From JABMNT01 sp048262655 (lineage in GTDB: Bacteria > Pseudomonadota > Alphaproteobacteria > Rhodospirillales > Casp-alpha2): a DNA stretch of 64,000 nucleotides. Shown in pieces: positions 27,459 to 35,378 of the stretch (position 1 is the first letter of the stretch; the number at the start of each line of letters is the position of its first letter). A model generated the notes under the pieces. The model made no database searches, had not been told where the DNA came from, and saw only the letters and a program-made list of their open reading frames with translations. The DNA lies in the NCBI GenBank assembly GCA_048262655.1, contig JBLXEY010000002.1, positions 186,001-250,000 on the forward strand, read 5' to 3'. The translations under genes and the position numbers were made by a program.

Positions 27459-29231
27459 ATGGCGGACGAACAAACATATGATGAACAATTATCTGGTAAA
27501 TGGGGTGTCGGCACACGTTTAATCATAGCTGCCTGGCTCGTTGAGATTGCTGCAGCTGCAATAGGCGTATTCATAGCTTTTTTAACTATTCATTCTGCGC
27601 GCGAGCAAGCGATTGAAGTAAGTGGTTCAATATCCTTCGCTAATGAAATGAATGCTTTTTTGGGCGGCATTCCTTTTATGATGGTTGCTGTTATCGAGCT
27701 TTGTAAAATCCCACTTGCTACTGCTTACTTTCATGCAGCCTCTTTGTTTTGGAGGGGCGTGTTTTTGTTTGGTCTTAGTTTTCTTCTGATAATTACTTTC
27801 GAGACTATGTTGAATGGCTTTGAGAGATTTCTAGCCACACAAACTCTTGCTATTAGTGAGACAAGAGATGCTGCGGATCTTCTTCGAAAGAAGTCCGATG
27901 ATTTGCAAATACGAATAGCGGAACTACAAGAGCTATCTCCAGAGGCAATCCGAAGTGCCCATGAAGGCCGAATTTCACAAATTCAATCAAGCCGAACTTC
28001 TGAGTTGCAAGAAATTGCAAATGCCGTAGCGAATGCTCAAGCGACATATGGAGATCTAGACACTTCAGGTCTTCAATCGTCTTTAGAGCGTGTTGATCGA
28101 GATATTGAAAACTTAGAACAAGCATACCAGAGTGAAATTAGTGTCCTAAGCAGAAAAGCCGAACAAGCAAGCACGGCTGCGGTGGAAAGGTCTGCAAAAC
28201 AATTAGAGCGCGCGGAAAACATATTACAGTCTGCGCGAGACCGAATTGATCAATTGCGCAGAGAAATACGCGATTTGAATCAACAAGAAGATAAAGAGCT
28301 TAACGATACATTTTTTGGGACAGATTCTGTCAGGAAAAAGTTTGCAGAACGGAGAGAACCCCTCGAGCGCGAGCTAGAAACCCTTTTACCAAAGTTATCT
28401 GCTGGGGTCGCTATCGAAAGCGCATCATTATCAACTGGCGATAATTCTGAGATAGATAAAGCGCGTAACCATTACAACAATCAACGAGAAAAACTTGTCA
28501 GCCGACGGAGCGAAATACTTCGGCAAATCCAATCTGCTGCGAACAAAACAGATGCGGCATTAAAACCCGTATTGGAAAACCTCGAAACTAGGCGCGCAAA
28601 TGTAACGGAGAAGTATGAAGCCCAGAGCGAATTGGCGACTCAGCGTTTTAATGAACAAATGGAGGAATTAAAATCCAGAGAAGACCGGGTTAAAGAGTTT
28701 CAGTTTGAATTACAGAATGCTCGTGATGAACTTCAAGAACGACGAACCGAAATTACCAGGCTTGCAAAAGATAATCAGGTTTACCGAGTAGCTCGGTGGT
28801 TTTTTGATAAAGAGAACGCTGCGGATCTGACACAAAGGGAAATTAACATTACGACGTTGATATGGTTCGGTTCGCTTGCGGCGATAACTGCTTGGACCGG
28901 CACCCTTCTCGCCTTCGGAGGATTGGTGGTTAAATTCGGACACCGACGGCTTCCACGACCATCAATTAGGTTTGAGCCGATTAAACGATTTTTTCGCAGT
29001 CTAAGGTACCTTGTAATTGCCCTTCGTCAAAGAGCGAGAGAACCTAAAATTGTAACTGTAGAAAATCAAGTTGTGAAGACCGTTGAGATTACCAAGGAAG
29101 TGCCAGTAGATCGAGTTGTCGTAAAGGAGGTTCCGGTAGAAGTCGTCAGAAAAGAGATAGTGTATGTGCCTTTGTTGACGGATGAAGAGGACATAATCCA
29201 CAAACAGTCTGACTTAAAGGTCGCCGACTGA
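27459..29231 (+). CDS. Large membrane protein with long cytoplasmic coiled coil, unknown
   Basis: The protein has 590 residues from ATG 27459 (MADEQTYDEQ); the GTG six nt earlier lies in the ribosome-binding site. Three membrane segments occupy about residues 19-44, 71-93 and 96-118. They are followed by about 300 residues of charged coiled coil (about 130-425), a fourth membrane segment (about 463-492) and a Val/Glu/Lys-rich tail with repeated KEVPV units. The layout recalls ZorA/MotA-like or other tailed membrane sensors, but no MotA motif is seen and I do not recognise the family. Its stop overlaps the next start (TGATG). The gene is AT-rich compared with host genes. Confidence 0.85.
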   Translation: MADEQTYDEQLSGKWGVGTRLIIAAWLVEIAAAAIGVFIAFLTIHSAREQAIEVSGSISFANEMNAFLGGIPFMMVAVIELCKIPLATAYFHAASLFWRGVFLFGLSFLLIITFETMLNGFERFLATQTLAISETRDAADLLRKKSDDLQIRIAELQELSPEAIRSAHEGRISQIQSSRTSELQEIANAVANAQATYGDLDTSGLQSSLERVDRDIENLEQAYQSEISVLSRKAEQASTAAVERSAKQLERAENILQSARDRIDQLRREIRDLNQQEDKELNDTFFGTDSVRKKFAERREPLERELETLLPKLSAGVAIESASLSTGDNSEIDKARNHYNNQREKLVSRRSEILRQIQSAANKTDAALKPVLENLETRRANVTEKYEAQSELATQRFNEQMEELKSREDRVKEFQFELQNARDELQERRTEITRLAKDNQVYRVARWFFDKENAADLTQREINITTLIWFGSLAAITAWTGTLLAFGGLVVKFGHRRLPRPSIRFEPIKRFFRSLRYLVIALRQRAREPKIVTVENQVVKTVEITKEVPVDRVVVKEVPVEVVRKEIVYVPLLTDEEDIIHKQSDLKVAD

Positions 29232-29890
29232 TGGCTGAGAACAAGGTACTACACCAATATACGTCACACGACTTTTCTGCAGTAAATCATCACGTGAATG
29301 AGCTTTCACGTAGAGCAAGTGTAACGACGAGTGCACGTAGAGCTGATGTTTTTAAAACTTATGCGACTTATGGCGCAGTTTTAGCCTTAGCTCTCGGCTT
29401 TGGAGGGTGGCTTGTGTTGCTTGGAATTGCAGAACTCTTAGACCCTAAACCGGAAATAATCGAGAAAGAAGTTGTGGTAGAGAAACCTGTTGCATTTGAG
29501 CCAAACATTTTTGTAACCCAACAAGGGACCGATGCTGCAGCAGTAGATGCCACCCGTGACGAAGCAAGGTCTGTAGTTTCTGAGATATCCGGAGACGAAA
29601 ACTCGACAACATACAATTTTGTTGTTTTTAAGGAAGTCCCTTTTACCAAAGAAGGCTTCACAAAAATAATGCTAGGTATGCAATATTTGGATTCAAATGC
29701 AAAGCTCCCCAGTGAGCAATGGTGTTACATTGAGAGGCCCACAGGGATAAAAACGAGAAACTCCATAAATTTGGCTAGGATGAATGGAAGAAAGCGAACC
29801 AACACTCAAATAACACTAGAAGACGCCAACAACATGTCAACAACAAGAGGTGCGCTACTAGAAGCCCAAGCTCTTTGCGATTTTAGATAG
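29231..29890 (+). CDS. Single-pass membrane partner protein, unknown
   Basis: The protein has 219 residues: a basic cytoplasmic N-terminus, one membrane segment (about residues 42-70), then KPEIIEKEVVVEKPV, which echoes the Val/Glu/Lys tail of the upstream protein. A C-terminal domain of about 120 residues with two cysteines follows. The start overlaps the upstream stop by one base, so the two products are probably made in fixed ratio and act as a complex. No OmpA or other known periplasmic motif could be confirmed. Confidence 0.8.
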   Translation: MAENKVLHQYTSHDFSAVNHHVNELSRRASVTTSARRADVFKTYATYGAVLALALGFGGWLVLLGIAELLDPKPEIIEKEVVVEKPVAFEPNIFVTQQGTDAAAVDATRDEARSVVSEISGDENSTTYNFVVFKEVPFTKEGFTKIMLGMQYLDSNAKLPSEQWCYIERPTGIKTRNSINLARMNGRKRTNTQITLEDANNMSTTRGALLEAQALCDFR

Positions 29891-29920
29891 GTCGCTAGAA
29901 CTCAGGAGGCATGCGTATTA

Positions 29921-30047
29921 TTTATATCTGTCAAAAGTTCAGGTCTTGCCCGATGCAGAAAATCGCGTTCAACGTCTGACCAGTAGACTTCTAAATTATT
30001 ATCCCGCTATAGTCGTAATCAATGGTGATTAACAAACGGGGGTGAAT
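29921..30047 (+). promoter_or_regulatory. Leader region B, shared with the membrane operon
   Basis: This region contains the same ordered blocks as leader A: the identical 19-mer at 29921-29939, CGATGCAGAAAA at 29951-29962, CTTCTAAATTAT at 29988-29999 and ACGGGGGTGAATATG at the start codon. This implies joint control of the membrane operon and the nuclease. Confidence 0.7.
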
Positions 30048-30806
30048 ATGCGTTTTTTGCTCGTAGTCTTTGGCATTTTCATTTCAGCGCCAGTATTTGC
30101 TCAAGGCGAGATTCATATCGTTCATTGCCTGGAAGGTTGCCCCACTGGAGCCCCAGCGAGTAATGACCTCGTGGTTCGCCAGATATACGCACTATCCAGC
30201 AACGACGACACAAAGCTTGCTGATTGGGCCGCATATGTTGTGACAAGAGACAGCATATCTACAACGTCATCTCTAGAAAGAGATTGGAAGGCAGACCCAT
30301 ACCTCGATGAAGACGAGACGCTTGAGCCGGACGACTACAAGGGCGCCAATAAGGAAATTAAAACTGATAGAGGACACATTGTGCCGCTCGCCTCGTTTGC
30401 TGGCACCATCTTCTGGCGAGACACTAACTACCTATCCAATATCACACCGCAACGGGCGAACCTGAATCAGGGCTCGTGGGTCGATTTAGAAGAGGCGGTA
30501 CGCCAAATGGTTAGGGTGAACGGTGAACCGGTTTGGGTGGTAACGGGCACGCTCTACGAAAAAGACGAGCAACCTCTTCCTAAAACCACTGAGAAACATA
30601 AAGTTCCATCCGGCTATTGGAAGGTCGTAGCAACAGATAAAGGCAAAATGAGCGCATTCATATTTGACCAGGAACTGCCTAAAGCCGCCTCTCATTGTGA
30701 TCAGAGAAAGCCACTAAGCGAAGTCGAAGCCAGATCGGGGCTAGACTTGTTCCCACAAGTTAATGGGTGGCCAACCGGGCTTATTGATGAGAAGCTGGGG
30801 TGCTGA
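30048..30806 (+). CDS. Secreted DNA/RNA non-specific endonuclease (beta-beta-alpha-metal)
   Basis: The protein has 252 residues from ATG 30048. The signal peptide MRFLLVVFGIFISAPVFAQ points to the periplasm or outside. The nuclease core has the catalytic DRGHIVPLAS motif (His about residue 107) and the metal Asn in NITPQRANLNQGSW. WVVTGTLYEK is also conserved. Four cysteines suggest disulfides. No immunity gene is needed if it is exported, and none is evident. It shares a leader with the membrane operon 150 nt upstream. Confidence 0.88.
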   Translation: MRFLLVVFGIFISAPVFAQGEIHIVHCLEGCPTGAPASNDLVVRQIYALSSNDDTKLADWAAYVVTRDSISTTSSLERDWKADPYLDEDETLEPDDYKGANKEIKTDRGHIVPLASFAGTIFWRDTNYLSNITPQRANLNQGSWVDLEEAVRQMVRVNGEPVWVVTGTLYEKDEQPLPKTTEKHKVPSGYWKVVATDKGKMSAFIFDQELPKAASHCDQRKPLSEVEARSGLDLFPQVNGWPTGLIDEKLGC

Positions 30807-30876
30807 GGATGGGATGGGCGCATTTTAGTTCAACCACACCATCTTAACCAAATCTACCAAGGGGAGAATATACGAT

Positions 30877-31227
30877 ATGGGTAAAGGCGTAGGTTCAGGA
30901 CATTCACAGCGAGAACGTGATCATTATTCAAGGCAGATGAACGTAAAAGATAGCCTGTATGAGGGGAAATATACTGGTGTCGTTGCTGGCGGTATTCCAG
31001 CATTCTTTCAATTGGAGCCTTACGGGCACACAACGTCTGCTGAGACTGAAACCGCAGAACCTATGGACTCAATAAAGATTGAAGTAGGCTCCCTGGATAA
31101 TTTGGCTTCCATCTTATTTGACGTTGAGTGTCCAGAGCACGAGAAAAAGATGGAAGAGAAGCGAAAAGCGGAGTTGGATAAAATCCATGCAATGCTTTGC
31201 CCGAGATACAGACGGCAAACGCTATAA
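30877..31227 (+). CDS. Hypothetical protein
   Basis: The protein has 116 residues and is polar, with a charged C-terminal helix (EHEKKMEEKRKAELDKI). AGGGGAG-type ribosome-binding sequence (AAGGGGAGAA) lies upstream. No signal peptide or known domain is seen. It follows the nuclease by 70 nt on the same strand, so a role with it is possible but unproven. Confidence 0.55.
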   Translation: MGKGVGSGHSQRERDHYSRQMNVKDSLYEGKYTGVVAGGIPAFFQLEPYGHTTSAETETAEPMDSIKIEVGSLDNLASILFDVECPEHEKKMEEKRKAELDKIHAMLCPRYRRQTL

Positions 31228-31449
31228 CGCTGACTTATTTGTTGCTTATAAAAATCCTTGTACTGCATTCATATTCAGCGTTTCCGTTCCGACTTGCCCT
31301 GGTTGTCGAATGCCAGATCGGTCAAAAGGGGGATTCCCGCCAATTCAATCAATTGTGTTGCCGTTTTGTAATCAATTGAGCAAGCGTCAGGAAGCCAAGT
31401 TTGTTAAGAACGGCCTTGAGGCCTGCGGAATAAAGTAGACACAAGAAAG

Positions 31450-31471
31450 CCCCGCCCTATTAGGGACGGGG
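31450..31471 (+). terminator. GC-rich hairpin downstream of the nuclease block
   Basis: CCCCGCCCT pairs with AGGGACGGGG (one bulged A) around ATT. No T tract follows on the plus strand, so termination would be weak or need Rho. Confidence 0.5.
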
Positions 31472-31790
31472 AGAATAGCACATGCCTTATTGTGGGACCG
31501 ATTCGGTGACCGATTCGCGGAATATACAGAATCTAAGGGAATCCAGGGGAATCGGAACAATATCAGTATTCACATAATCCGATTAATTGAAAAATAATTG
31601 ATATTCCCCCCTCACAACTCCCATTTTTCACAAACCGGCGCTAATTGGCTGGTTTAAAGGGGTGCAGGAGGATCAAATTTGCTCACACACGCGATATCGT
31701 GTGTTTTCTAGGTGTACCCACTACGAAATGTAGATGTTCCTGTTGCGTGCTCTGTAAAGCGCCTGTATGTTCTATCCTTGATAGAATCAA

Positions 31791-31816
31791 AAAAGCCGAG
31801 CCTGCAAGCTCGACTT
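31791..31816 (+). terminator. Terminator-like hairpin
   Basis: AAAAGCCGAGC and GCTCGACTTTT form an 11-bp stem with one mismatch around CTGCAA. The A and T flanks would let it work on both strands. Confidence 0.5.
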
Positions 31817-31947
31817 TTAAGTACTGGTTCTCTGGCAACCGTTTAACAAGAGTCATCGCCAGCAGAAATGTAATTTGGACTACACTTATAAAGGTAGATG
31901 CATTTCATAGTCAAGATGGCTCTTTCATTTTCCCGCCTTAGGAGCGG

Positions 31948-32322
31948 GTGAAAGCGCAGACTATTATGGCTATATCTTTGAAATGGGTAAAACTGCAAAA
32001 TGGCAATTGGGCCAACCTCGAAACCGTCAATCTGACTAACGTAATGACGTTTGGAGTTTACATTATCTGGAACTCCGACAAAAAGGTTGTCAGGGTCGGC
32101 CAGGGTAATGTTTCAGACCGACTTTCGTCTCACAGAAATGACAATGAAATATTGTCTCAGAAGGGCGGCACCCTTTTCGGTGGAGGTACGCTCTATGTCA
32201 CATGGGCATCTGTATCTTCACCACTGGTAGATGGAGTGGAACGATATTTGTATGATCACTACTCTCCAATTGTTGGTGAACGTGCGCCCGCGGCTCTTCC
32301 AATTGCTGTGAATGCTCCATAG
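31948..32322 (+). CDS. GIY-YIG domain protein
   Basis: The protein has 124 residues from GTG 31948 with TAGGAG just upstream (ATG 31966 is an alternative). GVYIIWNSDKKVVRVGQG followed by DRLSSHRND matches the GIY-YIG core with its catalytic Arg. The later DGVERYLYDHYSPIVGERAP carries the metal-binding Glu. It is probably a nuclease or a nuclease-derived DNA-binding protein. Its 3' end overlaps the minus-strand gene below. Confidence 0.75.
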   Translation: MKAQTIMAISLKWVKLQNGNWANLETVNLTNVMTFGVYIIWNSDKKVVRVGQGNVSDRLSSHRNDNEILSQKGGTLFGGGTLYVTWASVSSPLVDGVERYLYDHYSPIVGERAPAALPIAVNAP

Positions 32323-32491
32323 TTATTGTGGACGCCCGACCGGCTTCTATAGCCTGTAAGGCATTGATCAAAACTATGTACTGATCATAGGCCCAAGGCG
32401 GTTGACTATCGTCTTGGGCTTTATCTTTTGCCCAATCCAAAACGCGCTGAATATCATGATCAATATTTGTCATAGTACGAGTTTTCACCAT
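32198..32491 (-). CDS. Small phage-type protein
   Basis: The protein has 97 residues (76 upstream of the overlap with the GIY-YIG gene). The segment SQPPWAYDQYIVLINALQAIEAG matches a motif common in small proteins of alphaproteobacterial prophages (PPWAxYQYxKLxxxLDAI). The function is unknown. The start may instead be ATG 32473. Confidence 0.55.
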   Translation of the reverse strand: MVKTRTMTNIDHDIQRVLDWAKDKAQDDSQPPWAYDQYIVLINALQAIEAGRASTITMEHSQQLEEPRAHVHQQLESSDHTNIVPLHLPVVKIQMPM

Positions 32492-32583
32492 TAAGGTTTA
32501 TAAATTGTAAATCCGGCAACTACTTCCCCATCACCTTCCCTGCTAACTGATTGAACAAAATAGGTAACTGCTCTCGTGAAGGC

Positions 32584-32602
32584 ACTCCCCCTCTAAGGGA
32601 GT
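32584..32602 (-). terminator. Hairpin after the early operon
   Basis: ACTCCC and GGGAGT form 6-bp arms. It lies 35 nt beyond the stop of the last gene of the minus-strand early operon. No long T tract follows. Confidence 0.35.
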
Positions 32603-32636
32603 ATACGGGAACTTTACCGTGAACTTACCGTCATCG

Positions 32637-33098
32637 TCAGGCGGCTAATCTGCGCTTAATGGCATCCGTTGCCCGAAACACAAACCGCATTACAAGCGGC
32701 GTAAAAAACAGCGAATACATAAAAGCTCGTTCGGCACGTTCCGAAGCGTAGACGACATTCCAACTAATGTTTAAAGCGTTCAGGGTATCCGCAACGGCTT
32801 GTGCGTCGTCCCTGCTTGTGACATTGGGAAGCAACAGCCCAAATGATCGAACATTATTAAACAAGCTCAATCGATCAGGGATACACTCATCACCTTGCAC
32901 GGCAATATCAGACGTGCGCGGTAGGTCTCCCAACTCAAGCCAGTATTTGCCCGTTGCATGAGATGTTCCAACGACAAACCTATATGTTACCCGTTCCCGT
33001 TTATGCGGGAAGTCTCTCGGGAATAAAACTAGCTTTCCGGTTCTTTGGTTCCGTACTGAACAGGGAAGCGCGACAGTATCACTCTGCATATTAGGCAT
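32637..33098 (-). CDS. Hypothetical early-operon protein
   Basis: The protein has 153 residues from ATG 33098 (MPNMQSDTVALP), with AAGGAG eight nt upstream. No signal peptide is present; a hydrophobic stretch near the C-terminus (FMYSLFFTPLVMRFVF) may be a membrane anchor. No family is recognised. It is the last gene of the operon that starts at 34449. Confidence 0.6.
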   Translation of the reverse strand: MPNMQSDTVALPCSVRNQRTGKLVLFPRDFPHKRERVTYRFVVGTSHATGKYWLELGDLPRTSDIAVQGDECIPDRLSLFNNVRSFGLLLPNVTSRDDAQAVADTLNALNISWNVVYASERAERAFMYSLFFTPLVMRFVFRATDAIKRRLAA

Positions 33099-33111
33099 CG
33101 GTTGAATCTCC

Positions 33112-33180
33112 TTAATGGGGAATGTCTGCGGCCACACTTAGGACCGTCATAACGATTAGAAAAACGACTAATTTTGTCAT
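33112..33180 (-). CDS. 22-residue membrane micropeptide
   Basis: The ATG overlaps the stop of the upstream gene (ATGA). It encodes MTKLVVFLIVMTVLSVAADI..., a single hydrophobic helix, and stops just before the next gene's ribosome-binding site. Exact packing at both ends argues for translation. It could be a real membrane peptide or only a coupling device. Confidence 0.45.
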   Translation of the reverse strand: MTKLVVFLIVMTVLSVAADIPH

Positions 33181-33380
33181 ACCTGCATCAACTCCCTGCA
33201 CTGCTCGTTAATAGCCGACTGGCACCCAACCAGCGCAAGCGCACCGGCTAGGCCCCTATCCGCCTCCCCCCAAAATCTCAGCAAGTCGAGGGCGCGTTCA
33301 CTGTCATTGCCGGTCTGTATCAAGGCTGTGGCTGCGTAAGTGCCGACGATTGATTGAGCGCTTTTGTATTCTGGGCTCAT
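33177..33380 (-). CDS. Small early-operon protein
   Basis: The protein has 67 residues with a good AGGAG ribosome-binding site and is helical, with two cysteines (GCQSAINEQCREL). No family is recognised. It is 12 nt downstream of the 232-residue gene. Confidence 0.6.
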   Translation of the reverse strand: MSPEYKSAQSIVGTYAATALIQTGNDSERALDLLRFWGEADRGLAGALALVGCQSAINEQCRELMQV

Positions 33381-33392
33381 TGATTGTAACTC

Positions 33393-34091
33393 CTATACCG
33401 CGACACGTTCGGCGTTATTCTGTGCAAGAGACTTTTGAATATGACGGGGAACAGTCTCGATATTAACCATCCGTTCAAAATCGTCATGGAGTGAACGGAA
33501 CATAGCATCCTGAACATGTTCCGGCTCTCCGGTTAGAAGTTCTTCACTTACGGCGATCCCGAATTTCAGGGCCAAGCCTGCGACCGTATAGGCTGGCATC
33601 TGCGATATTTGCCGCTCAATTTCTGCCATACGGTCAACACTGGTATCTGCCTTTTCATCATCCAGATTGCCGGTGTTGTGGTGCACATATTCGGCGATGA
33701 GACTATCATGCAGACTGAGGAGCGCCTCATCGCTCTGCGTATCCGCAGTTCCGATTAACATATCCCTGATGCCCTCAACCGCACTGTGAACCATATCGCC
33801 CGCAGTCAGATCACATTCGATACTTAAAAGAAAATCAAGCTTGCTTCCCGCCTCTCTAGTGTTACGCGGTACTGTCGATATTACCCGATCAAAGGCAATG
33901 CCGTGTTGCCTTGAAGCCTCATCATAAACCGGGCCATCATCAGGCACCAAACAAAGGGCCATCGATGTTTTATGATACTCAACTAGCGCACTCCCCAACG
34001 GGGAATCACCCGCCGCGTTAATTGTTGTTTGTAGGTGATCCAAAAACTTAACATCACGATCATGCAAATCATTCTTAGGTAAGGTCTGCAT
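33393..34091 (-). CDS. Hypothetical early-operon protein
   Basis: The protein has 232 residues, mainly helical and acidic, with no signal peptide. AGGAGAG lies upstream of the ATG at 34091. No known domain is recognised. The position behind the XRE-controlled divergent promoter suggests early expression. Confidence 0.65.
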   Translation of the reverse strand: MQTLPKNDLHDRDVKFLDHLQTTINAAGDSPLGSALVEYHKTSMALCLVPDDGPVYDEASRQHGIAFDRVISTVPRNTREAGSKLDFLLSIECDLTAGDMVHSAVEGIRDMLIGTADTQSDEALLSLHDSLIAEYVHHNTGNLDDEKADTSVDRMAEIERQISQMPAYTVAGLALKFGIAVSEELLTGEPEHVQDAMFRSLHDDFERMVNIETVPRHIQKSLAQNNAERVAV

Positions 34092-34102
34092 TTTATTCTC
34101 TC

Positions 34103-34279
34103 CTATCTATTGGGGCGTACTGAGGATTGAGTGGTTTCCAGTGTTCGGCTTAGGCTCCTGTCGCCTCGCGCCCATGCTTTGGTTTTTGTTGATAATGATT
34201 TCGGTGTATCGCCTTTCGCGATCCGCTGCGCTCTCCATCGCGTGTGATCGAGCAACTGGCGGACCGTTGGGCGAGCCAT
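34103..34279 (-). CDS. 58-residue basic protein, coupled
   Basis: The start overlaps the previous stop (TAATG) and the TAG stop touches the ribosome-binding site of the next gene. The product (MARPTVRQLLDHTRWRAQRI...) is strongly basic and could bind nucleic acid. An 80-residue frame across the same DNA (34107-34349) lacks this packing and is less likely. Confidence 0.5.
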   Translation of the reverse strand: MARPTVRQLLDHTRWRAQRIAKGDTPKSLSTKTKAWARGDRSLSRTLETTQSSVRPNR

Positions 34280-34449
34280 TAGAGCCCACCGCCTGAGACG
34301 TTAGAATTCGTGAACCTGTCAGAACCACGTAAGCCCATAACCTTGTCACCGCGTGTTGCCTTCTGTGCTGCCAGCTCTTTAAGCAGCTTTTGAAAATCAG
34401 CTTCTTGCTTTTCGGCGGGTTTGGTTTGCATGGCTTCGATGATGTTCAT
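34279..34449 (-). CDS. 56-residue first gene of early operon
   Basis: The ATG at 34449 has CGAGG seven nt upstream. The product MNIIEAMQTKPAEKQEADFQ... begins with a charged helix and ends in SGGGL. It stops in TAATG, giving coupling to the next ORF. No family is recognised. It is divergent from the XRE regulator. Confidence 0.55.
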   Translation of the reverse strand: MNIIEAMQTKPAEKQEADFQKLLKELAAQKATRGDKVMGLRGSDRFTNSNVSGGGL

Positions 34450-34483
34450 TGCGGCCTCGTTTGTGATTGATTATTCGTCTTAT

Positions 34484-34534
34484 GTGAATTAATATAGTTC
34501 ATACTATAAATGATAGTCAACTAATTTAATTCAC
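34484..34534. promoter_or_regulatory. Divergent operator/promoter region
   Basis: An outer inverted repeat GTGAATTAA (34484-34492) / TTAATTCAC (34526-34534) surrounds an inner palindrome ATAGT-TCAT-ACTAT (34494-34507). The AT-rich spacer between the early operon and the XRE gene is the expected place for repressor-controlled back-to-back promoters. Confidence 0.6.
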
Positions 34535-34555
34535 TAAAGAGGTAAAATATTTCAC

Positions 34556-34795
34556 ATGTTGACCGGATCGCAAATTCGAATGGCTCGCGGACACCTGAAT
34601 TGGTCTACAAAAAAACTAGCTGGAGAAGCTGGTGTTGGAATATCGACGGTTCAGCGAATGGAAACCGTTGACGGTGTTCCCCCTTCGTCAGGGAAGAACC
34701 TTGAAGCTGTTCAAAAAACGCTAGAGACGGCTGGCATCGTCTTTGTAGACGCGAACGGTCTGGGGCCTGGGGTGCGGTTGAGGGATAAAGAATAG
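34556..34795 (+). CDS. XRE-family helix-turn-helix regulator
   Basis: This 79-residue small regulator has a helix-turn-helix at about residues 15-35 (STKKLAGEAGVGISTVQRME) and the common tail FVDANGLGPGVRLRDKE. It is likely the repressor or Cro-like switch of the element, reading the operators just upstream. Its stop overlaps the next GTG. Confidence 0.82.
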   Translation: MLTGSQIRMARGHLNWSTKKLAGEAGVGISTVQRMETVDGVPPSSGKNLEAVQKTLETAGIVFVDANGLGPGVRLRDKE

Positions 34796-35145
34796 TGGTT
34801 TTAGATGGCGGGTGGCTCACTGTTGCGGGTCTTATCTGGGATATAGTGGGTGTCGCCATCCTTGCTGCGGCCTTGATTGGCGTTGATGACGAGGAAATAG
34901 AAAAATCAAAAACGCTGATGGTTGGGGAGCTTGTCGCGTTTTCGAAACGTATGCAGAGATTTGATGCTATCTATGGCGCAGGCATCCTGTGCGCGGGCTT
35001 TCTATTTCAGATCGTTGGAGCCCTAAACATCGAAGCACCCCAAGCAGTTCTTTGGGTATTGGTTCTTCTGTTGTTCTTGGTGCTAGGCTTGTTTTTCGTT
35101 GACAGGAAAAGAACAAAGCTACGCCACCAACCGCCAACGCAGTAG
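34795..35145 (+). CDS. Membrane protein coupled to the XRE regulator
   Basis: The protein has 116 residues from GTG 34795, which overlaps the regulator's stop (TAGTG). Three membrane segments lie at about residues 8-28, 60-80 and 85-105. No family is recognised. Coupling to a regulator suggests it either senses a membrane signal or is a lysogeny-expressed function such as exclusion. Confidence 0.6.
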   Translation: MVLDGGWLTVAGLIWDIVGVAILAAALIGVDDEEIEKSKTLMVGELVAFSKRMQRFDAIYGAGILCAGFLFQIVGALNIEAPQAVLWVLVLLLFLVLGLFFVDRKRTKLRHQPPTQ

Positions 35146-35378
35146 CAATAGCAATTACTAAATAATCGTGCTCACGCTTGCCGCCAAACACTGCCGACCC
35201 TTTAGCCGTGAATGTCTGCTGGCTCTGCCTTGAGAATAACCATCACCCTATCAACTCCATATTAGGTTAGAAGTCTCCTAATCTGCACATGTAAAAATGA
35301 GTGTGTTTTTACATAGGAAACAATTCTAGTTTGCACCTATAATCCAGCCCTTCAAATTTGATAAAGGCAGGAAAACTT

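Larger units (their letters stand above)
31228..31947. other. 720-nt non-coding region with hairpins
   Basis: No convincing gene is seen. It contains a GC-rich hairpin (31450-31471), a tandem 12-nt repeat GACCGATTCGGT/GACCGATTCGCG (31496-31519), AT-rich inverted repeats near 31580-31605 and a hairpin at 31791-31816. It could hold a small RNA or an origin-like site, but I see no proof of either. Confidence 0.45.

Noticed and set aside
27459..29231. Identification as ZorA of Zorya
   Set aside because: The topology is partly similar, but there is no MotA core motif, the fourth helix follows the coiled coil, and no ZorC/ZorD-like genes are near.
31118..31438. 106-residue plus-strand frame
   Set aside because: It overlaps the 30877-31227 gene, lacks a ribosome-binding site and has no domain pattern.
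34107..34349. 80-residue minus-strand frame
   Set aside because: The coupled 56- and 58-residue frames explain the same DNA with better start/stop packing.
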